A stretch of 5,381 nt of DNA from Cytophagales bacterium (GTDB lineage: Bacteria > Bacteroidota > Bacteroidia > Cytophagales > 172606-1): positions 1-5,381 of the forward strand of contig JALOMD010000302.1 in the NCBI GenBank assembly GCA_025455595.1. Direction: 5' to 3'. Positions 1 through 5,381 of this stretch are shown one piece after another (positions within the stretch are counted from its first letter, which is position 1; each line of letters opens with the position of its first letter). Both the position numbers and the translations under genes were made by a program. The notes beneath the pieces are model-generated. The model saw nothing but the letters and a program-made list of their open reading frames with translations. It was not told the DNA's origin and made no database searches.

Positions 1-28
1 CATGTGAACTGCGGAGCCACTGCGTGGC

Positions 29-48
29 GCACAGGCTAAAGCATGTGC
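29..48. repeat. Short imperfect palindrome, possible dispersed repeat
   Basis: GCACA (29-33) pairs with TGTGC (44-48). After one G-A mismatch (34/43), GC pairs with GC around the loop TAAA. On the plus strand the palindrome ends in GCTAC, as does the hairpin at 90-112, which suggests related dispersed palindromes. No gene can be supported in 1-155; the rest of that stretch is AT-rich spacer. Confidence 0.4.
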
Positions 49-56
49 TACTAAAA

Positions 57-87
57 TGCGTTTTAGGCAGATTTTGCCCAAAACGCA
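57..87 (-). terminator. Second hairpin with T-run, likely terminator
   Basis: TGCGTTTT (57-64) pairs with AAAACGCA (80-87). An A-C mismatch (65/79) follows, then GGCA (66-69) pairs with TGCC (75-78) around the loop GATTT. On the minus strand the stem is followed directly by TTTT (56-53). With the hairpin at 90-112 it forms a two-step terminator region for the large gene. The AT pairs of the outer stem make it weaker than the first hairpin. Confidence 0.5.
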
Positions 88-89
88 AA

Positions 90-112
90 GCGGCGGGTAT
101 GAAACCCGCCGC
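90..112 (-). terminator. GC-rich hairpin, likely terminator or palindromic repeat
   Basis: GCGGCGGGT (90-98) pairs perfectly with ACCCGCCGC (104-112) around a five-base loop. On the minus strand the stem is followed by TTTGCGTTTT, an interrupted T-rich tract, fitting termination of the large gene. There is no T-run on the plus-strand side. The same shape may also be a copy of a dispersed palindrome (see findings). Confidence 0.6.
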
Positions 113-128
113 TACGGAGAAAAAACCT

Positions 129-156
129 CTGAATTAATATTTCTGAATTCTGAATT
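129..156. repeat. Three CTGAATT heptamers
   Basis: CTGAATT occurs at 129-135, 143-149 and 150-156, with starts 14 and 7 bases apart. The last copy touches the inferred original stop codon of the large gene (156-158). The stretch is AT-rich and lies between that stop and the first terminator hairpin. No function is apparent; it may be slippage in a 3' untranslated region. Confidence 0.45.
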
Positions 157-338
157 TAAAACCCGTCTTCTTCCTCTTCGTCGATTGTCTTGGGTTTCTC
201 GGGCTTTTTCTTCTTGTCTTTTTCCGAAGCCGTTTGGGTTTCGGCTTTCTTGTCGGCTTTTTTCTTCTTCTCTTTCTTCTGCTTGGCAGGCTGCTCTTCG
301 GTTTCTTCCGGCGCGGCCTCTTCCGTGTCCGCATCAGC
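156..338 (-). pseudogene. Disconnected original C-terminal tail of the large protein
   Basis: Once one copy of the 10-bp repeat is removed, translation continues ADADTEEAAPEETEEQPAKQ, then a Lys-rich stretch (KKEKKKKADKKAE), then EKDKKKKPEKPKTIDEEEEDGF and the TAA at 158-156. This is 60 residues, giving a full protein of 1724. The composition (Lys, Glu, Pro, Ala) runs on seamlessly from residues 1622-1664, and the inferred stop lies about 45 bases before the first terminator-like hairpin. No start codon or ribosome binding site serves this piece by itself, so it is read as a detached tail and not as a gene. In the present sequence it would need a +1 shift to be translated. Confidence 0.8.
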
Positions 339-3300
339 TACTTTTTCCTACTTTTTCCTCTTCAACCGGCTCGGCTTTTTTCTTTTCCGGCTTGGCCTTT
401 TTGTCGGCGGGGGCGGGCTGCTCTTTTTTGGTTTCAGATGCCACCTTCGGCTTTTTCGGCTCGGCCTTTTGCTTCATGTGTATTTCGCGGAAGTGGTCTT
501 TGAAACCGTCCACTTCTTCCTCGTTAGTTGTAACGACGCTGAAGGACTTGCCGCTTTTGCCCTTGGCCGCCACCGTGCCGACGAACGACTCGTCTGACGA
601 GGCGATGGCGAGTTTGCCTTGCTGGTAGTTCAGGAAGTACCATTTGTCGGAGGCAATCTGCAAGTAGATGGTAACCTGGTCGCCTTGGTTGGTCTTGCGG
701 ATTTCCACCATGCCGTCCATCTCGGTGTTGATGTCGTTGTTGCCGATGTTCGACACGCCGATTTTGCCCGTGCTGCCGAAACTTTTGTTTTCGTCGTTCC
801 AGCGCAGGTCCACGTTCGACAGCACAATCGGCAGCAGGAAGCGTTTTGATACGGCGGGCAGCGGCGTGTACTCGATAGTCAGTTTGTCTTTCCAATATTG
901 CGCCTCTTTTTCGCCGAGCAATTGGCCGATTTTCATCAACAACCGCTCTTTGTCAGGTTCGGCGGCGTTCTGGCTCGCTTCGCCGTTTTCCTTCGCATCC
1001 ATGATACTGTTAGCCAAGGCATCGAAGATTTGCGTTGAGGCCGGGAAGTTCCAGCCCAGCAGCGTGTTGAACGAATACTGGTTGGCTTTCAGGTCAATCT
1101 CGCCGCTGCCGGTTGCCACCGTCAAGTAGTTTTCCGGCCCGTCGAAGAGGTTGAGCTTGCCTTCGAGGCGAATTTTGCCCGTATTGTCGTCCAGCGAAAG
1201 TTGCTGCCCGGCGTAGGAGTTCCCTTTGGCCCGCTCGGCATCGGCCACCTTAAACTCGTTGCCCGCATCGTTGCTGGTGAGTTGGCCTTGCACGCTGAAA
1301 ATATCCTTGTCGTCGGCGTGGCTCTTGGCCGAGATGAACGTGGTGTAAACCGTGGAAGTCTCCTTGTCCACGTGTACGCCTACGGTCATCTGCCGGTCGC
1401 CGCTCTTCAGGTTTTCGTCCACGGTGATGGAAACGCCTTCGTCTTCCGGTTTGCTCTTGTACGGAATCCAGTCGGCCAAGCTTTCCGTTGATTTCAAATC
1501 CAGTTTCACGAAACCGTCGAGTTCCAGGTACTTGCGCGGCGATTTCATGGTGATGGCACCTTTGAAAAGCATCCGCGAGGTAAGGTAAAACTTGTCGTCT
1601 TCGTCCACTACGCCCGTGGCGGCCGTGTAGGTCGCGGTGGTGTCGCGGCGGCGTTTGGCTTCTTCGGTACGCGTCTCGAAGTCGCGCATTTTCACGTTGA
1701 AGGTTTGGCCTTCAAAGTTGGAATAGGCATAAGTGGCGTTCCCCACGAATTTCTTGCGCGACAGAATCTGGATTTCGCCGTCCACGAGTTTGTGGTAGGC
1801 CGTGGCCGTGTCAAGCGTCAGCACGGCTTTTGACAGCGGCTGCATGGCGGCGTTTTCGGTGATCATCACCGTGCCTTTGTTCGGGAAAATCTTGGCATCG
1901 GCGGAGACGATGTACGGCACGCCCGACACACTCAAGGTCATTTTCTCAATGTTGTAACCGGCCACGCTGCCGTTGAACGTCAGGTTTTCGTGCAGCGGGT
2001 TGGTGGAGGTGAAGCTGGAGGTTTTCACGTCGCCTTTCATGAAAACGAGCTTTTTGTCGAGCAGCCAAGTGGCCTCTTGCACCGACGTTTTGTAGGCGCA
2101 GTACGGAAACTCCAGACTGGCGAAACCGGCCAGATCAGGATTGGTGCTGGTCTTGATGTCCACCGTTTTCTTGCCCATGTCGAAGTTCACGTTCACGAAA
2201 TTGGCTTGCAGCGAAGGCTTGGTGATGGTCTTCGACTTGATGCGGAACTCAGCGTCGCCGGCACTGAACTTGGTTTTCTCGAAAGTGAACGCCGGGGAGT
2301 TGATTTCCGAGTCGGGACGGTCGAAATGGCCGTCGCCAAAAAGGCCGTTGCGCCGCACCACCATCGTGCCGTTGAACGAAGCCCCGGTTTCCTTATAGAC
2401 CTCAAACGGCGTTTTGGTGCTCGAAATCATCATGCTGTCCACCTTGGCCTTCCACGTCAGCTTGAAGTCTTTCACCGTTGCCTTGGGTACGTTCACGTTG
2501 CCCATCGTAGCCTCGCGGATGTCGGCTTGCGGCCCGCGTGCCACCACCGAGTCGGGCGTGAACAGGATGTCTTTGGCCGTCAGTGTGGTGTTGAGGTGAT
2601 CAATGCGGCCCGAAGCCCGCAAGCCTTTCCGATCCAGAACCAAATCGCCGGCAAAGGTCATGCGGCTGTCGTCGGTGCCGAAAAGTTGATACGAGCCGGA
2701 AGGCGGCTTGTGCTTGAAGCCCAGCGAGTTGTCGGGCATGGCAATCAGGTTTTCCTCGAATTCAGGAAAAATGCCGTCCGAATAAAATGTGCCACGGTAT
2801 TCAGGGTTCTTGGAGTTCAGACTGTCGATGGAAATGCTCGGAATCTCGAAACGTACGTTGCGGTTGTAGGTGCCGCCCACATGGTCTTTGTCGTCGAAGT
2901 AGATGGCGGCCCCCGACTGCACGTTGAGTCGCGGATATTCGGGGTAGTCGCGCAGGCCCGCCTTGTTGTTGGGCTTGTTGATGTACAACGTGCCCGCCGA
3001 GTAGCGGATTTCGGAACCCAACTGCACGCTGTCGGCTTTGCCACGGGTGCCTTTGGGCGTGAACAGGATCGTGTCGATCTGGTTCATCTCCACCGTGAAC
3101 TCGTCGTACAGGAACGAGAACCCCGACCCTTTGAACCGGAAGTTACCCGCCTGCACCTCGCCTTCGAGCAGGAAGTTGCGGTCTTTGAGCAACTGGATTT
3201 CCTTTTGGCGCGGCAGCACATACACTTCCAGTTTTTCACTCAACGGAAACTTTTCCACGCCGCGCACGGTGAGGGTGTTGGTCTGCAAATCCAACGTGGC

Positions 3301-5340
3301 GTTGGGCTTGTCTTTGATGTACGAGTTGACCACAAAGCTGTCGTAGTCGCGTTTTTTGCCGCCGGCCAGCACGTTGTGGTCGCCTTTGCGGGTCATGCGG
3401 GCTTCGTCGGTGTCCGGGTTGTAGTCCACAAAGCCGCCCTGCTGCATCCGAATCATGGCGTTGCGCATCACGGCCGGGTTGATACGATAGGCACCGGCCA
3501 ACTCGGCGATGGAAATGGACGGTTTCTTGGTCTTTTTGGCTTGGGCCGCCAGCACAATCAGCGGATGGAACGTGTACATGCCGCGCAAGTCGAAGTACCG
3601 CGTCGAATCGTAAAAGTCGTGCGACTCGATGATGCCCGGCACGTCCATGCGGGCGTTCAGCGTATAGAAGTGGATTTCGCTGCTGTCGGGGTGCCAACGC
3701 AGGCCGTCCATTACCATGTCAACCTTGTGGAAAGAGTTCACGTACGGTGCGTTTTGGAAACCTTCGCCGTTCTGGTTCAGCCGCAGTTGCTGCGTGGCCG
3801 GAATGTACTTGAGCCGCGCAGCCGGGTGGAAAATCGAGTCGCGGCGCATCGGGATGGTCACCGTCACGTACGGAGCCGTAATGGTCGAATCGGCAAACTC
3901 ATAGGTTTTGCCGCGTGTCTTGAATTTGGTTTGGCCGTCCTTGACGTAGTTCAGCGTACACATGCCGCCGGCCAGCGACGTACTGTAGATGCGCCGCCCC
4001 ACCAACGTCAAGCCGCCCCGGTACACCAAGTTCGGCCCGATGTCTTTGATGACAATGTTGTTGTACTGTGACGTAAAACGCGGGTAGTCAGCCTTTTCGG
4101 GCGAAAGTTGTTTTTTGCTGGCAAACTCGAACACACCCGGCACCGGCTTTTCGATTCTGTCCGGGTAGTGGAGCGTCACGTCTTGGGCCGACAGTTTGGA
4201 CTTGCGCACGTCGAGGCTGTAGTCTTTCAGGTCAACGTAGATTTCGGGCTTGCCCGCCATGCTCCAGTCAAACTTGCCGCCGTTGCCCACAAACGTGTGG
4301 TTTTGCAGCATCAGTGTGCCGCCGGTGCCTTTCAGCATAGCAGAGTCGTGCTGGGTGACGAACACCAAGTCGGTTTGCTTCAGCACCACCACCGGGCCGG
4401 AAACGGTGGGCAACACCGTGGGTTGCACAAACGCATCGGCGGCGGTTTGTGGCACGCTGCCCCACGGGTCGGCGGGCTGCTCGTTGGCTGGCGGCAGCTC
4501 TTCGGCGGCCGGTTCTGTTTTGGCCGCCGGTGCATCGCCCCAGCCGTCGTCCTGCTTGGCCTGGGCTGTCGGCTTGGGCGTAGCTCCTTTTTTGGGTTTG
4601 GCTTTCGGTTTCTCCTCAAAAGCCGCCCACGGGTCGTCAGCGGGTGCTTTCTTGGCAGTGGACGCAGGTTTGTCGAAAGCCGCCCACGGGTCTTCTTCTT
4701 TTTTGGGCTTGGCGGCCGGCTTCTTGTTGTTCGCCGCCGACTTGCCGCTGTTCGGCTTGGCCTCTGGGGCCGGTTTCTCCTCGGCGGGTTTCTCTTCCAC
4801 GCGCGGAGCCTCGGCCACCGGTTCGGGAGCCGGTGCGGCACCTCCGATGAAATCAAACGTGTATGTGCCGCCGTTGGTAAGCAAACTGTTGTAATTGGTG
4901 GCGTACAAGGCTTTTTGATCGACGAAAACAAACGTTGCCTTCAGGATTTCGGCCAGCGTGCGGCTCTCGTACTGCTCGACGCATTTTTCAAGCATGTCGA
5001 GCATTTTGGTCAAATCCTCGGCAGGCATGCTCTGCTTGTTGACGGCCACCGCCACCGAACCGAAAAATTGCTCAAAATGGGGGGTAAGCCGGTATTTCTT
5101 TGCATTCATTTTCTGGGCAATGGCCATTACCTTGGTGCGCTGCGCCTCGTTGAGGGTGCCCCAGGCGGTTTCAAAACCGCTGCCCAACGCCGTGAGCCGT
5201 TCGTTTTTGGTGCTCGCCATGGCTTTCGCCACGTCAGGGGCGAATTCCTCCGGCTTGTCGGAAAACCGGTAGGACTGGCCGTTGGCGGCCAAGGCTACCA
5301 GCCATCCCAAGACGAAAAAAATGTAGATTTTCTTCTTCAT
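334..5340 (-). CDS. Very large exported beta-rich envelope protein of unknown function; C-terminus truncated by a frameshift
   Basis: I do not recognise a named gene. The 1668-residue product starts with a Sec signal peptide (residues 1-21: KKK, a hydrophobic core, then ALAANG before Gln22). There is no lipobox Cys, so it is probably soluble in the periplasm or at the outer membrane. Residues 22-165 look mainly helical. Residues 168-306 are a Pro/Ala/Lys/Glu linker with DPW motifs at 217, 236 and 291 and DGW at 265. Residues 307-1420 are dominated by short alternating beta-strands with Gly/Asp turns, interrupted at about 605-654 by a winged-helix-like segment. Residues 1421-1621 hold a helical patch (about 1434-1483) and a last beta domain. 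From 1622 the chain is a Lys/Glu/Pro tail. Only three Cys are present (120, 461, 1081). The strand pattern loosely recalls OstA/LptA- or AsmA-like envelope proteins; that is inference. The ATG at 5340 is chosen because the signal peptide follows directly. The present ending (VGKSS) is probably not original: see the duplication at 338-359. Confidence 0.9.
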   Translation of the reverse strand: MKKKIYIFFVLGWLVALAANGQSYRFSDKPEEFAPDVAKAMASTKNERLTALGSGFETAWGTLNEAQRTKVMAIAQKMNAKKYRLTPHFEQFFGSVAVAVNKQSMPAEDLTKMLDMLEKCVEQYESRTLAEILKATFVFVDQKALYATNYNSLLTNGGTYTFDFIGGAAPAPEPVAEAPRVEEKPAEEKPAPEAKPNSGKSAANNKKPAAKPKKEEDPWAAFDKPASTAKKAPADDPWAAFEEKPKAKPKKGATPKPTAQAKQDDGWGDAPAAKTEPAAEELPPANEQPADPWGSVPQTAADAFVQPTVLPTVSGPVVVLKQTDLVFVTQHDSAMLKGTGGTLMLQNHTFVGNGGKFDWSMAGKPEIYVDLKDYSLDVRKSKLSAQDVTLHYPDRIEKPVPGVFEFASKKQLSPEKADYPRFTSQYNNIVIKDIGPNLVYRGGLTLVGRRIYSTSLAGGMCTLNYVKDGQTKFKTRGKTYEFADSTITAPYVTVTIPMRRDSIFHPAARLKYIPATQQLRLNQNGEGFQNAPYVNSFHKVDMVMDGLRWHPDSSEIHFYTLNARMDVPGIIESHDFYDSTRYFDLRGMYTFHPLIVLAAQAKKTKKPSISIAELAGAYRINPAVMRNAMIRMQQGGFVDYNPDTDEARMTRKGDHNVLAGGKKRDYDSFVVNSYIKDKPNATLDLQTNTLTVRGVEKFPLSEKLEVYVLPRQKEIQLLKDRNFLLEGEVQAGNFRFKGSGFSFLYDEFTVEMNQIDTILFTPKGTRGKADSVQLGSEIRYSAGTLYINKPNNKAGLRDYPEYPRLNVQSGAAIYFDDKDHVGGTYNRNVRFEIPSISIDSLNSKNPEYRGTFYSDGIFPEFEENLIAMPDNSLGFKHKPPSGSYQLFGTDDSRMTFAGDLVLDRKGLRASGRIDHLNTTLTAKDILFTPDSVVARGPQADIREATMGNVNVPKATVKDFKLTWKAKVDSMMISSTKTPFEVYKETGASFNGTMVVRRNGLFGDGHFDRPDSEINSPAFTFEKTKFSAGDAEFRIKSKTITKPSLQANFVNVNFDMGKKTVDIKTSTNPDLAGFASLEFPYCAYKTSVQEATWLLDKKLVFMKGDVKTSSFTSTNPLHENLTFNGSVAGYNIEKMTLSVSGVPYIVSADAKIFPNKGTVMITENAAMQPLSKAVLTLDTATAYHKLVDGEIQILSRKKFVGNATYAYSNFEGQTFNVKMRDFETRTEEAKRRRDTTATYTAATGVVDEDDKFYLTSRMLFKGAITMKSPRKYLELDGFVKLDLKSTESLADWIPYKSKPEDEGVSITVDENLKSGDRQMTVGVHVDKETSTVYTTFISAKSHADDKDIFSVQGQLTSNDAGNEFKVADAERAKGNSYAGQQLSLDDNTGKIRLEGKLNLFDGPENYLTVATGSGEIDLKANQYSFNTLLGWNFPASTQIFDALANSIMDAKENGEASQNAAEPDKERLLMKIGQLLGEKEAQYWKDKLTIEYTPLPAVSKRFLLPIVLSNVDLRWNDENKSFGSTGKIGVSNIGNNDINTEMDGMVEIRKTNQGDQVTIYLQIASDKWYFLNYQQGKLAIASSDESFVGTVAAKGKSGKSFSVVTTNEEEVDGFKDHFREIHMKQKAEPKKPKVASETKKEQPAPADKKAKPEKKKAEPVEEEKVGKSS
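338..359 (-). repeat. 10-bp tandem duplication causing a frameshift
   Basis: On the minus strand the unit GGAAAAAGTA occurs twice head to tail (358-349 and 348-339), flanked by partial matches, about 2.2 copies in total. Ten bases is not a multiple of three, so the second copy moves the reading frame and brings in the UGA at 336-334. Taking out one copy joins residue Val1664 to an open frame that runs on for 60 codons. The unit contains a run of five A, a typical place for slippage. Confidence 0.9.
3379..3528 (-). other. Winged-helix-like segment inside the exported protein
   Basis: Residues about 605-654 break the beta-strand pattern. They read like a MarR- or GntR-type winged helix: SISIAELAGAYRI as first helix and turn, NPAVMRNAMIRMQQGGFVDY as the second long helix ending in the usual Gly-aromatic-Val-aspartate turn, then a hairpin-like NPDTDEARMTRKG wing. 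Because the protein carries a signal peptide, DNA binding is unlikely. If the fold is real it probably serves as a structural or protein-binding insert. The assignment rests on pattern only. Confidence 0.45.
4423..4839 (-). other. Low-complexity linker with repeated DPW motifs
   Basis: Residues 168-306 are rich in Pro, Ala, Lys and Glu and are probably disordered. Four spaced aromatic motifs sit in it: EEDPWAAFD (DPW at 217-219), DDPWAAFEE (236-238), DDGWGDA (265-267) and ADPWGSV (291-293). The first two are 19 residues apart and nearly identical. The linker separates the helical N-terminal domain from the beta-rich body. Conserved Trp motifs in an otherwise disordered chain suggest short binding motifs, but no partner is visible. 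Confidence 0.75.
4619..4692 (-). repeat. In-frame 57-bp-period direct repeat encoding DPWAAF
   Basis: The 17-base string AAAGCCGCCCACGGGTC (plus strand) occurs exactly at 4619-4635 and at 4676-4692. The 57-bp spacing equals 19 codons, so the reading frame is kept. It encodes the DPWAAF core of the first two linker motifs. A shorter match, CACGGGTC, lies over the last DPW motif near 4463-4470. This looks like segmental duplication inside the linker followed by drift between the cores. Confidence 0.75.
5278..5340 (-). other. Signal peptide of the large protein
   Basis: Residues 1-21 have a basic start (MKKK), a hydrophobic core (IYIFFVLGWLVALAA) and a small-residue cleavage site. The best reading of the cleavage is after Ala19-Asn20-Gly21, leaving Gln22 at the mature N-terminus, a common arrangement in Bacteroidota. 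No Cys follows, which argues against a lipoprotein. The exact cleavage position is inferred; export itself is well supported. Confidence 0.85.
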
Positions 5341-5381
5341 GACGAATGCATTTCAGTATTAACGTTTTCCCTCTGGCGAAC
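5341..5381 (-). other. 5' leader fragment of the large gene with a four-codon mini-ORF
   Basis: Only 41 bases lie upstream of the start. No Shine-Dalgarno sequence sits at normal distance; the nearest purine-rich string (AGAGGG) is almost 30 bases upstream. The AT-rich GTTAATACTGAAATG before the start fits Bacteroidota initiation, which often relies on A-rich leaders. An ATG at 5351-5349 opens Met-His-Ser-Ser and stops at a TGA that overlaps the real start as ATGA. No convincing promoter with a TAnnTTTG element is seen; it is probably outside the window. Confidence 0.35.

Noticed and set aside
1..137. An open plus-strand frame without a start from the window edge to about 137
   Set aside because: It runs through all three hairpins and gives no recognisable protein. 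Nothing supports a neighbouring gene end here.
134..334. A 66-codon minus-strand frame starting at an ATG that overlaps the present stop (TGATG)
   Set aside because: The overlap looks like translational coupling, but the product is an Arg/Lys/Pro string that is the out-of-frame reading of the lost acidic and Lys-rich tail. The overlap was created by the 10-bp duplication.
334..360. Programmed ribosomal frameshifting to reach the tail
   Set aside because: The A-rich stretch might suggest a slippery site, but reaching the tail needs a +1 shift, whereas A-run slippage of the A-AAA-AAG type gives -1. No prfB-like Shine-Dalgarno and CUU-UGA-C context is present. The tandem duplication explains the break better.
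56..628. A 190-codon plus-strand frame rich in Phe, Leu and Ser, resembling a membrane protein
   Set aside because: It is the antisense of the Lys/Glu-rich tail (AAG and GAA codons read backwards as CTT and TTC), which always gives false hydrophobic proteins. It also begins inside the terminator region.
1990..4071. A 693-codon open frame on the plus strand opposite the large gene
   Set aside because: It lies in exact codon register with the minus-strand gene, so it stays open simply because that gene avoids TTA, CTA and TCA codons there. Its product is rich in His, Val and Arg with no recognisable domain, and the opposite strand has a signal peptide and coherent protein architecture.

Overview
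The window is almost entirely one very large minus-strand gene, with no complete neighbour. It encodes an exported protein of 1668 residues (334-5340). Several things point to the phylum Bacteroidota, probably a Cytophagales- or Saprospiria-like lineage with fairly high GC: the Sec signal peptide ending Ala-Asn-Gly-Gln, the absence of a Shine-Dalgarno sequence at normal distance from the start codon, and the style of the protein (short helical head, Pro/Lys/Glu linker, more than 1000 residues of beta-rich sequence, Lys/Glu-rich tail). This assignment is inference; no marker gene is present.

Layout, read on the minus strand. Positions 5381-5341 are a 41-base leader containing a four-codon mini-ORF that overlaps the start. 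Positions 5340-334 are the large gene: signal peptide, helical domain, linker with four DPW/DGW-type short motifs, and a long beta-rich region interrupted by a winged-helix-like segment, then a C-terminal beta domain and a charged tail. I do not recognise the protein as a named gene. Its pattern resembles the large beta-strand-rich cell-envelope proteins of Bacteroidota, loosely like OstA/LptA- or AsmA-type repeats, but no function can be assigned from the sequence alone.

The strongest observation is at the 3' end. Two exact tandem copies of a 10-bp unit (339-358) shift the frame and produce the present stop at 334-336. Removing one copy restores an open frame of 60 more codons. These continue the same Lys/Glu/Pro/Ala-rich tail and end in an acidic EEEEDGF terminus with a TAA at 156-158. 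The original protein was probably 1724 residues, and this copy has lost most of its charged tail through a recent duplication, a switchable repeat, or an assembly artefact.

Positions 155-1 hold no supportable gene. They contain three hairpins (90-112, 57-87, 29-48). The first two are plausible terminators for the large gene, and the first and third look like members of a dispersed palindromic repeat family. The pseudo-UTR from the present stop to the first hairpin is about 220 bases, but only about 45 bases from the inferred original stop.
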